A stretch of DNA of 7,396 bases from Tidjanibacter sp. (GTDB lineage: Bacteria > Bacteroidota > Bacteroidia > Bacteroidales > Rikenellaceae): contig JAGBYS010000294.1 in NCBI GenBank assembly GCA_017628675.1, positions 1 to 7,396 on the forward strand. Direction: 5' to 3'. Shown here in pieces: positions 1-5,200 of this stretch. The stretch's first letter is position 1. Each line of letters starts with the position of its first letter. The position numbers and the translations under genes were made by a program. The notes beneath the pieces are model-generated. The model was not told the origin of the DNA, searched no databases, and saw only the letters and a program-made list of their open reading frames with translations.

Positions 1-213
1 AAATCCTTTTTTAATAGGTCTTGATAAATATTTCTTATCATCTTCCATTGTTAAAACAACATCATCATTTACAGCATTATTTGCTTCTTCTTCATTTGAT
101 ACTTCTTTTGAAGCATCCTTTAAAGACTTATCGATTTGATTTAAGATGTCATCAACGTTAGATGAAATATTAACGTCCTTATTAAATACCATCTTAGAAT
201 AAATCTTATAAAC
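1..213. other. AT-rich foreign-looking segment joined to efp
   Basis: By eye 54 of the first 210 bases are G or C (about 26%), against roughly 60% in the adjoining efp sequence (36 of 60 at 361-420). The change is abrupt and lies around 208-222, where EF-P homology begins with C-ending codons. No transposase, inverted repeat, att-like repeat or tRNA is seen at the edge, so a mobile element is not supported. The most economical explanation is an assembly chimera at a contig end, joining a read from a low-GC bacterium (a Bacillota or Mollicutes-like composition) to Bacteroidales DNA. A genuine insertion or rearrangement cannot be excluded from the window alone. Confidence 0.7.
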
Positions 214-222
214 CTCTTCACC
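1..222 (-). CDS. Fragment of unidentified AT-rich protein (partial)
   Basis: Read on the minus strand in the register of forward triplets starting at base 1, this segment has no stop for about 74 codons and runs off the left edge. The translation is rich in Asn, Asp, Lys and Glu. It starts around GEEVYKIYSKMVFNKDVNIS, has a central acidic/Asn-rich stretch (KEVSNEEEANNAVNDD), and ends at the edge with KKYLSRPIKKGF. Codons mostly end in A or T, as in a low-GC genome. A possible start is the ATG at 192-190, but no well-placed Shine-Dalgarno site precedes it, so the frame may simply continue from beyond the junction. I do not recognise the family; the middle looks like a flexible linker. The other minus frames and the plus strand contain stops, which favours this frame being the real one. 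Confidence 0.45.
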
Positions 223-570
223 TACGAGGACGACCTCGGCATCCACTTGATGCACATGGAGACCTTCGAGGAGATTACTATTCCTAAGGATTTGATTAAC
301 AACGTCGACCTGATGACCGACGGCCAGACTTTGGAGGTTATGTTCCACACCGAGAAGGAGACCGCACTCACCGCTGAGTTGCCCCCCATCATCGATATGG
401 AGGTTACCTACACCGAGCCCGGCGTGCGTGGCGATACCGCTTCGACCAACTCCTTGAAGCCCGCAACCGTGAACACCGGCGCTACCGTTAAGGTTCCTCT
501 GTTCATCAACACCGGCGACAAGATCCGCGTTGATACCCGCACTCGCGAGTACTACGAGCGCATCAAATAA
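214..570 (+). CDS. efp: Elongation factor P, 5'-truncated
   Basis: EF-P binds between the P and E sites of stalled ribosomes and promotes peptide-bond formation at polyproline stretches. About 118 C-terminal residues remain of a family length near 188. Readable landmarks are YEDDLGIHLMHMETFEEI (middle OB domain), then EVTYTEPGVRGDTA and SLKPATVNTGATVKVPLF, then NTGDKIRVDTRTREYYERIK, the classic EF-P C-terminal OB domain. The N-terminal KOW domain with the modifiable loop residue is absent. Recognisable homology starts near base 214, exactly where the DNA turns AT-rich, and an in-frame TGA lies at 163-165. A start at TTG 247 or ATG 250 would therefore be an artefact of truncation, not a real initiation site. 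The loop GDTASTNSLKPAT is slightly longer than in most bacterial EF-Ps. Downstream lies a strong terminator, so efp ends a transcript. Confidence 0.93.
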   Translation, partial: LFTYEDDLGIHLMHMETFEEITIPKDLINNVDLMTDGQTLEVMFHTEKETALTAELPPIIDMEVTYTEPGVRGDTASTNSLKPATVNTGATVKVPLFINTGDKIRVDTRTREYYERIK

Positions 571-610
571 AAAACGCACACAGCGGGCGACTGCTGCGTT
601 GCACTGCGAT

Positions 611-657
611 AAATCCCCTCCTCATTTGCGAAAAGCAAACTGCGGAGGGGATTTTTT
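611..657 (+). terminator. Rho-independent terminator of efp
   Basis: The 11-base arm AAATCCCCTCC (611-621) pairs perfectly with GGAGGGGATTT (644-654). Inside it a second stem, TTTGC (625-629) with GCAAA (635-639), closes a GAAAA loop. The outer stem runs straight into six T residues (652-657). It begins about 40 bases after the efp stop codon, so it is placed to end the efp transcript. Confidence 0.85.
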
Positions 658-694
658 GTGCGCATTACATTCATCTCGCTGTATGCTTTATTTT

Positions 695-722
695 GTCTAA
701 AGTCTAAGGTCTAAAGTCTAAC
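695..722. repeat. Four tandem GTCTAAR heptamers
   Basis: Four consecutive 7-base units read GTCTAAA (695-701), GTCTAAG (702-708), GTCTAAA (709-715) and GTCTAAC (716-722). Degenerate relatives such as GACCTAA and GTCCTTA follow up to about 745. The units are too short and unspaced for CRISPR. Blocks of the same total length and period also occur at 4099-4126 and 6539-6566. Function unknown. Confidence 0.8.
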
Positions 723-749
723 TGACCTAAGTCCTTAAAGACCTTATAA

Positions 750-784
750 GCCCTTTTTGCCCTTTCGGCCCTTTTGGCCCTTCC
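750..784. repeat. Four tandem GCCCTTT-type nonamers
   Basis: Near-identical 9-base units follow each other: GCCCTTTTT (750-758), GCCCTTTCG (759-767), GCCCTTTTG (768-776), and a shorter degenerate GCCCTTCC (777-784). Sequence and period differ from the heptamer block just upstream, so the two appear to be independent low-complexity arrays. There is no sign of coding potential. Confidence 0.7.
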
Positions 785-841
785 TCCCCCTAAGTCGCTA
801 AAAATCAAAAAAATGAATTTTGGATTTTGAATTTCACAACG

Positions 842-877
842 AAAGCCGCCCTCCCGACAGTTCGGGAGGGCGGCTTT
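842..877. terminator. Perfect 16-bp hairpin, probable terminator of the acyl-CoA synthetase gene
   Basis: The arm at 842-857 (AAAGCCGCCCTCCCGA) is perfectly complementary to 862-877 around a 4-base loop. The ends are A3 and T3, so transcripts from either strand get a very stable GC-rich stem with a short U run. It lies 28 bases beyond the synthetase stop codon on the minus strand, the expected position for its terminator. It could also back up efp termination. Confidence 0.75.
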
Positions 878-904
878 GTGCAAGGGCCTAAGCGTCAGGA
901 CTGA

Positions 905-2518
905 CTACTTATCCCTCTTATAGAGAAACCTCTTGATCTTGAGCGAGGGGGTCTTCTCGAATCCCTCCTTCTGCTCCTCGACCTTCGACACGCGTGCAAA
1001 CTTGGCCACACGGGTGTTCACATAGTCGCGGATATCCCTCATAAGTTCATCATACTTTGCCGAAACATTGTCTTTGAACTCTGCAAGGGCCTCTTCGAGT
1101 TTCTCTTTATCGAGCGCTACCAAAGCCACGAGCGAACCTTTCTCGGCCACAACAATCGATTCGGTTACTAAACGGTGGGTATTGATAACGCTTTCAATCT
1201 CCTCGGGGTAGATATTCTCACCGGTGGAGCCAACAATCATACTATTGGCCCTACCTTTAATTACAAGGTAACCCTTCTTATCGAACAGGCAGAGGTCCTT
1301 GGTGCGGAACCAGCCGTCCTCGGTGAAGGCCTCCTTTGTTGCCTCGGGATTCTTGTAGTAGCCGAGCATCACGCAGGGGGTCTTAACTACCAGCTCGCCC
1401 TCGCCGGTCTCGGGGTTGATGTCGATCAGCTTGCCCTCCACATACTTGCCGGCAAAACCTACAGCCTGCAGACGGGTCTGCGAGGGAACAGCACCGTAGA
1501 TGAGGGGTGCGGTCTCGGTGAGGCCATAACCGATAGCGTAGGGGAACTTGGCCTCGCGCATAAAGCGCTCGGTCTCCCTCTCCACCTTGGCACCGCCAAT
1601 GCCGAAGAAGCGCAGACGACCACCAAAGGTCTTCTTGAGGCGCTTGCCGGCCAGGCCATGGAAGAACTTGCGGATGAAGCCCACCGAGTAGAGCGAGGAC
1701 ATAAACTTGCTCTTGGTGAACTTGGCCTTCACCTGGCTGCGGTAGATCTTCTCCATAATCAGGGGCACGGAGAGGATGATGGTGGGCCTTACGCTCTTGA
1801 AGGCAGGCATCAGTGCCGAAGCCGTGGGAGGACGGTCCATATAGACCACCTGTGAGCCGTGGCTCAGGGGGAGCAACAGACCGAGTGAGCACTCGTAGGT
1901 GTGGGCCAGGGGAAGGATGGAGAGGAACACATCGTTCTCGTCCACATTCTGCATCGTGTAGCAGATCTCCACCTGGGTGGCCAGCGCCTTCTGGGTGAGC
2001 ATCACGCCTTTGGGTGCCGAGGTGGTACCCGAGGTGTAGATGATGGCTGCCAGGTCGTCGGGCTGGGGCTCGGCGGCCTCACCCTGCTCGGTGCAGGTCT
2101 GGGAGATGATGCCGAGGTTCTTGGTGCGGATGACGATGTTCATCTTCTCCTTGGTTTCGTCGGAGAGCTTTGTGTAGAGCTTGTCGCTCACACACAGAGC
2201 CTTAGCCTCCGAGTGGGCAAGGATTTTATCGAGCTCCGAGCCGGAGAACTCGGGCATAATGGGCACGATGACCATACCGGCATTCACGGCCGCAAAGTAG
2301 CACACGCCCCAGTTGGGCATACTGCTACTCAGCAGAGCCACCTTGTCGCCGGCCCTCAGGCCTGCGCCAACGAGCATACTTGTCACATAGGCAACCCTAT
2401 CGCCAAGCTCGCTGTAGGTCATACTCTCGCGTTCAAACATCGAGAGAGCCGTCAGCTTTGCATATTTTTTGACGCTGTGGTCAAAAATCTGTTTTAGTGT
2501 TCTAAACTCACCGTTCAT
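905..2518 (-). CDS. Long-chain fatty acyl-CoA synthetase (AMP-binding enzyme)
   Basis: This ANL-superfamily ligase activates a fatty acid with ATP to an acyl-adenylate and, by family precedent, transfers it to CoA; it acts in the cytosol or at the inner membrane. Counting from the ATG at 2518 (537 residues), the P-loop is YTSGTTSAPKG (about 161-171), then LPLAHTYE, YGLTETAP (331-338), GWFRTKDL with catalytic-type Asp408, KGR (Arg423), GENIYPEEIE, and the C-terminal TPSLKIKRF with probable catalytic Lys527. The usual TGDL glycine is Lys here. A TTG at 2566 would add 16 residues and is the earliest possible start, since an in-frame TAA lies just upstream. I prefer ATG 2518 because the extra segment looks like an A-rich leader. 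An acyl-ACP or aryl-CoA ligase role is possible; the substrate cannot be read from sequence. It is divergent from queG. Confidence 0.93.
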   Translation of the reverse strand: MNGEFRTLKQIFDHSVKKYAKLTALSMFERESMTYSELGDRVAYVTSMLVGAGLRAGDKVALLSSSMPNWGVCYFAAVNAGMVIVPIMPEFSGSELDKILAHSEAKALCVSDKLYTKLSDETKEKMNIVIRTKNLGIISQTCTEQGEAAEPQPDDLAAIIYTSGTTSAPKGVMLTQKALATQVEICYTMQNVDENDVFLSILPLAHTYECSLGLLLPLSHGSQVVYMDRPPTASALMPAFKSVRPTIILSVPLIMEKIYRSQVKAKFTKSKFMSSLYSVGFIRKFFHGLAGKRLKKTFGGRLRFFGIGGAKVERETERFMREAKFPYAIGYGLTETAPLIYGAVPSQTRLQAVGFAGKYVEGKLIDINPETGEGELVVKTPCVMLGYYKNPEATKEAFTEDGWFRTKDLCLFDKKGYLVIKGRANSMIVGSTGENIYPEEIESVINTHRLVTESIVVAEKGSLVALVALDKEKLEEALAEFKDNVSAKYDELMRDIRDYVNTRVAKFARVSKVEEQKEGFEKTPSLKIKRFLYKRDK

Positions 2519-2537
2519 TGTTTTCAACTTAAATTTC

Positions 2538-2585
2538 TTATCTTTGGCCAGAAATTGAGGGTGCAAGATAACTGTTTATTTTCAT
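2538..2585 (-). CDS. Possible 15-codon leader peptide upstream of the acyl-CoA synthetase
   Basis: On the minus strand, downstream of the TACTTTTG promoter element, an AGGAG sits six bases before an ATG at 2585-2583. That ATG opens the short frame MKINSYLAPSISGQR, which ends at TAA (2540-2538). The stop lies 19 bases before the preferred synthetase start at 2518. The frame differs from that of the synthetase and would overlap the alternative TTG start. The Shine-Dalgarno match is stronger than at the other genes of this window, which is why it is listed. No regulatory codon run (such as repeated His or Trp) is visible, so it may be a chance frame. Confidence 0.25.
   Translation of the reverse strand: MKINSYLAPSISGQR
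2539..2546 (+). promoter_or_regulatory. Candidate upstream promoter of queG
   Basis: TATCTTTG matches TAnnTTTG fully and is identical to the element before the Sel1-repeat gene. A TTG at 2518-2520 lies 18 bases upstream, close to the expected -33 spacing. Transcription to the right would start near 2553 and give a queG leader of about 105 bases. It lies over the beginning of the synthetase gene on the other strand, so a chance match is possible. Confidence 0.35.
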
Positions 2586-2606
2586 CCTCAACTCCTAAAA
2601 ATCGTG

Positions 2607-2614
2607 CAAAAGTA
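2607..2614 (-). promoter_or_regulatory. Bacteroidota -7 element for the acyl-CoA synthetase
   Basis: On the minus strand these bases read TACTTTTG, a full match to the Bacteroidota -7 consensus TAnnTTTG, followed by CAC. Transcription would begin near 2600 and give a leader of roughly 80 bases before the ATG at 2518. No clear -33 TTG at the usual spacing is seen. Confidence 0.5.
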
Positions 2615-2615
2615 G

Positions 2616-2623
2616 AATCTTTG
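2616..2623 (+). promoter_or_regulatory. Candidate proximal promoter of queG
   Basis: AATCTTTG differs from TAnnTTTG only at the first base and lies 36 bases before the queG ATG, a typical distance. It is separated by a single base from the opposing -7 element of the synthetase. No convincing -33 element is seen, so this competes with the better match at 2539. Confidence 0.3.
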
Positions 2624-2659
2624 GAATAAAACGGGTTATTTTACCCTCTGAAATTTGGG

Positions 2660-3538
2660 ATGCTCAAGAGAGAAAAAATAGACAAAGCGATGGCTGCGGT
2701 GGGCTTTGATGTGTGGGGCGTGGTTCCCGCCACAGAACTCTCCGATGCCAAACGCCATTTTGAGCAGTGGCTCTCGGAGGGTAACGCCTACCGACTCGAC
2801 TACCTGGAGCGCAACATCTCCAAACGATTCTCTCCCCAAGAGCTCCACCCCGGAACCCGCAGTGTGATTGTGGGTGCTGTGGGGTACAAAAACCGCCTCT
2901 CAGAGGGGTATGAGGAGGGTTTTGACGCCCGAGTGGCCTCCTATGCCCTCTCCGAGGACTACCACAACTCGCTCCGCGAGATGCTACGCCAGGCGGCCCG
3001 GATGTTGGGCTTCACGGAGCCAAAGAGCGTGAAGGTCTGCGTCGATAGTGTGCCACTGGCCGAGAAGAGCCTCGCACGCCTTGCAGGACTCGGCTGGGTT
3101 GGTCGCAACTCACTTATTATTAACCCATTACTCGGTTCTTTTATGGTTCTGGGCGAACTTTTGGTGCCCGAAGAGTGCGACAAGTATAGCGAGCCCTATG
3201 AGGGTAACGGATGTGTGGGCTGTGGCCGTTGTTTGCTACGATGCCCAACGGGAGCAATTAACCCTCGTGGTGGGATAAATACAAGACTTTGCATCTCAAA
3301 TCGGACAGTTGAGCAAGCCTCGGAGGAGCCCTTCGACACCCACGGATGGATTTTCGGCTGCGACGAGTGTCAGACCTGCTGTCCCCACAACGCCACGGCG
3401 CCACTCTACCGCAATCCACGCTTTGAGCCCACCTTCTCCCCGCTCGACTACGACGCCAATTTTTGGGCCACACTCACTCCCGAGGAGGCCGAAAGCAGAT
3501 TTGGCACCACCCCTCTGATGCGTAGATTCAAAAAATAG
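2660..3538 (+). CDS. queG: Epoxyqueuosine reductase QueG, short form
   Basis: QueG is a cobalamin-dependent iron-sulfur enzyme that reduces epoxyqueuosine to queuosine at the wobble position of tRNAs with GUN anticodons, the last step of the pathway. Over 292 residues the family signature is clear: CVDSVPLAEKSLARLAGLGW with the conserved Asp129 of the active site, then RNSLIINPLLGSFMVLGELL. A ferredoxin-like region carries Cys185, Cys188, Cys191 and Cys195, followed by Cys211 and the second set Cys234, Cys237 and Cys241 (GCDECQTCCPHN), as expected for two 4Fe-4S clusters. It ends soon after (TTPLMRRFKK), without the C-terminal HEAT-like domain of the longer E. coli and B. subtilis enzymes. 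The ATG at 2660 has an A/G-rich downstream context but no strong Shine-Dalgarno site. It diverges from the synthetase gene; the following gene has its own promoter. Confidence 0.95.
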   Translation: MLKREKIDKAMAAVGFDVWGVVPATELSDAKRHFEQWLSEGNAYRLDYLERNISKRFSPQELHPGTRSVIVGAVGYKNRLSEGYEEGFDARVASYALSEDYHNSLREMLRQAARMLGFTEPKSVKVCVDSVPLAEKSLARLAGLGWVGRNSLIINPLLGSFMVLGELLVPEECDKYSEPYEGNGCVGCGRCLLRCPTGAINPRGGINTRLCISNRTVEQASEEPFDTHGWIFGCDECQTCCPHNATAPLYRNPRFEPTFSPLDYDANFWATLTPEEAESRFGTTPLMRRFKK

Positions 3539-3540
3539 TG

Positions 3541-3548
3541 TATCTTTG
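3541..3548 (+). promoter_or_regulatory. Bacteroidota -7 element for the Sel1-ftsY-rimO operon
   Basis: TATCTTTG fits TAnnTTTG exactly and begins two bases after the queG stop codon. It lies 29 bases before the ATG of the Sel1-repeat gene, so transcription would start near 3555 with a short leader. No TTG is seen at the usual -33 spacing. Its position suggests that the three downstream genes are transcribed separately from queG. Confidence 0.6.
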
Positions 3549-3577
3549 CCTATTATTAACCTAATATCTACCGTGAT

Positions 3578-4117
3578 ATGAGAAGGAGTATCGCAATATC
3601 GTTTGTGCTGTTGGCAGTGGCCACAGCCACTACCCGTGCTGCAGAGGTGCGCACTGAGTTCTCGCCTATAACCTCCACCCAATGGCGCTCAGCCGAGGAG
3701 TTGTTCCAGGAGGGAGTCAACTATTATGGTGGTTTGAATGGTTATCCCGTAGATGCTTCCAAGGCGGTAGATCTGTTCTACCAAGCCGCCAAAAAGGGAC
3801 ACCGCGATGCGCAGAGCATTTTGGCCGATATGTGCCTCAATGGACAGGGAGTAAATAAGAATGTTGAGGAGGCCATTGTGTGGTATGAGCGCTTGGCGGA
3901 GGGCGACGATGCGACCGCAACAAATGCACAAGCTCGACTGGGTAAGATTTACGACAAGGAGATGAACGACAAATCGAAGGCAGCAAGGTGGTATCGCAAA
4001 GCGGCCGATAGAGGACATCAAGCAGCAAGGCAGTGGCTCCGAAGGAATCCGGAGTACGATGCACAAACAGAGGAATTAGAAGAGCTCAAAAAAAAGAAAC
4101 TGACAACTAACGACTGA
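3578..4117 (+). CDS. Exported Sel1-repeat (TPR-like) protein
   Basis: The 179-residue product begins with a signal peptide: MRRS, a hydrophobic stretch to about residue 17, then ATTRAAEV with likely cleavage after Ala21 or Ala22. No lipobox Cys is present, so it is probably periplasmic. Three Sel1-type helical repeats follow, near residues 39-75, 76-111 and 113-150. Recognisable units are DASKAVDLFYQAAKKGHRDA, NVEEAIVWYERLAEGDD and SKAARWYRKAADRGHQAA. The C-terminal tail is charged (EELEELKKKKLTTND). Sel1 repeats form solenoids that bind other proteins; no enzymatic function is indicated. It is followed after 15 bases by ftsY and preceded by a consensus promoter, so it probably leads the operon. 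Its last codons and stop lie within a block of 7-base repeats, suggesting the C-terminus was shaped by repeat drift. The partner is unknown. Confidence 0.88.
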   Translation: MRRSIAISFVLLAVATATTRAAEVRTEFSPITSTQWRSAEELFQEGVNYYGGLNGYPVDASKAVDLFYQAAKKGHRDAQSILADMCLNGQGVNKNVEEAIVWYERLAEGDDATATNAQARLGKIYDKEMNDKSKAARWYRKAADRGHQAARQWLRRNPEYDAQTEELEELKKKKLTTND

Positions 4118-4126
4118 TAACTAAAA
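4099..4126. repeat. Four ACTRAYR-like heptads over the Sel1 gene stop
   Basis: Consecutive 7-base units are ACTGACA, ACTAACG, ACTGATA and ACTAAAA; units 1 and 3 differ at one base. The block covers the last codons and stop (TGA 4115-4117) of the Sel1-repeat gene and most of the spacer before ftsY. Period and total length (28 bases) equal those of the blocks at 695-722 and 6539-6566, although the unit sequence differs. Confidence 0.6.
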
Positions 4127-4132
4127 ATAGGA

Positions 4133-5185
4133 ATGGCATTATTTGATATCTTCAAGCGACGCAAGGCAGAGCCTGTGGCTCCTGCCGTGGAGAACAACGC
4201 TCCCGCAGTCGCACCCCAAGACAACCAGACAACCGCTGAGCCCACCCCCGCACCCTCCCAGCAGCAGGAGATAACCGAGGGCCTCAAGAAAACCAAGGAG
4301 GGTTTCTTTGGTAAGCTCGCACGAGCCGTGGCAGGCCGTTCACAGGTGGATGAGAGTTTTCTCGACGAGCTGGAGGAGGTGCTCATAACCTCCGATGTGG
4401 GCGTGGAGACTACCGTCAAAATCATCAAAAACATCGAGGCAAGGGTTGCTCGCGACAAGTATATGAACACCGCCGAGCTGAACGCCATCCTGCGCGACGA
4501 GATTTCGCAACTGCTGCAGGAGTGCGAGGAGAAGCACAACGACTTCGGCCTCACCATCACCGAGGGTGTGCCCTATGTGGTGATGGTTGTGGGCGTCAAT
4601 GGTGCGGGCAAGACAACCACCATCGGCAAGCTCGCCGCACAGCTCGTCAAGGCGGGTCGTAAGGTCTACATCGGTGCGGCCGACACCTTCCGTGCCGCCG
4701 CCATCGACCAGCTCCAGGTGTGGGCCGACCGTGCGGGTGCTACGATGATTCGCCAGGAGATGGGCTCCGATCCCGCATCCGTGGCCTTCGATACGCTCAA
4801 GTCGGCCGTGGCCAATAAGGCCGATGTGGTGCTTATCGACACCGCCGGCCGTCTGCACAACAAGGTGGGACTTATGAACGAGCTCTCCAAGATCCGCAAT
4901 GTGATGGCCAAAATCATCCCCGATGCTCCCCACGAGGTGATGCTCGTGCTGGATGGCTCCACCGGCCAGAACGCCTTTGAGCAGGCACGCCAATTCACGG
5001 CCGCCACAAAGGTCAACTCGCTGGCTATCACCAAGCTCGACGGCACAGCCAAGGGCGGTGTAGTAATCGGCATCAGTGACCAGTTCTCCATCCCCGTACA
5101 CTACATCGGCATCGGTGAGGGCGTCGACCAACTGAAAATTTTCGACCGCAGGGAGTATGTCAATGCCCTGTTTGGCGACAAATAA
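4133..5185 (+). CDS. ftsY: Signal recognition particle receptor FtsY
   Basis: FtsY is the membrane-associated GTPase that docks SRP-ribosome complexes at the translocon for co-translational insertion of membrane proteins. The 350-residue product has a short Pro/Ala/Gln-rich A domain (about 1-45), the N helical bundle (about 50-140), and the G domain. The GTPase motifs are GVNGAGKTT (154-162), DTFRAAA (184-190), DTAGRLHN (246-253), TKLDGTAKGG (300-309) and GIGEGVDQL (326-334); the ending REYVNALFG is typical. The basic segment KRRK near the N-terminus and the amphipathic start of the N domain could aid membrane binding. The A domain is much shorter than in E. coli, as is usual outside gammaproteobacteria. 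The ATG follows an A-rich stretch (AAAAATAGGA). It is 15 bases after the Sel1-repeat gene and 15 bases before rimO, so co-transcription is likely. Confidence 0.97.
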   Translation: MALFDIFKRRKAEPVAPAVENNAPAVAPQDNQTTAEPTPAPSQQQEITEGLKKTKEGFFGKLARAVAGRSQVDESFLDELEEVLITSDVGVETTVKIIKNIEARVARDKYMNTAELNAILRDEISQLLQECEEKHNDFGLTITEGVPYVVMVVGVNGAGKTTTIGKLAAQLVKAGRKVYIGAADTFRAAAIDQLQVWADRAGATMIRQEMGSDPASVAFDTLKSAVANKADVVLIDTAGRLHNKVGLMNELSKIRNVMAKIIPDAPHEVMLVLDGSTGQNAFEQARQFTAATKVNSLAITKLDGTAKGGVVIGISDQFSIPVHYIGIGEGVDQLKIFDRREYVNALFGDK

Positions 5186-5200
5186 AATTTCCTTTCGGCA

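Larger units (their letters stand above)
571..904. other. Convergent intergenic region without a gene
   Basis: This 334-base gap separates efp (+) from the acyl-CoA synthetase gene (-), whose 3' ends face each other. It contains the efp terminator, a block of 7-base repeats, a block of 9-base repeats, an AT-rich patch around 796-835, and a long perfect hairpin next to the synthetase stop. No open frame with a credible start or codon pattern is seen on either strand, and nothing resembling a tRNA or riboswitch. Confidence 0.7.

Noticed and set aside
1..222. AT-rich segment as a mobile element or phage insertion
   Set aside because: No transposase, integrase, terminal inverted repeat, target duplication or tRNA-type attachment site is visible at the one border that can be seen.
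247..252. TTG/ATG at 247-252 as the true start of efp
   Set aside because: EF-P homology continues upstream to about 214 (LFTYEDDLGIHL) and stops only at the composition break, so these codons are internal.
695..784. Short repeats as a CRISPR array
   Set aside because: The units are 7 and 9 bases long and directly abutting, with no spacers, and no cas genes are nearby.
1175..2497. Plus-strand open frames opposite the acyl-CoA synthetase
   Set aside because: They are antisense shadows of a gene with complete family motifs, and they show no start signals or recognisable domains of their own.
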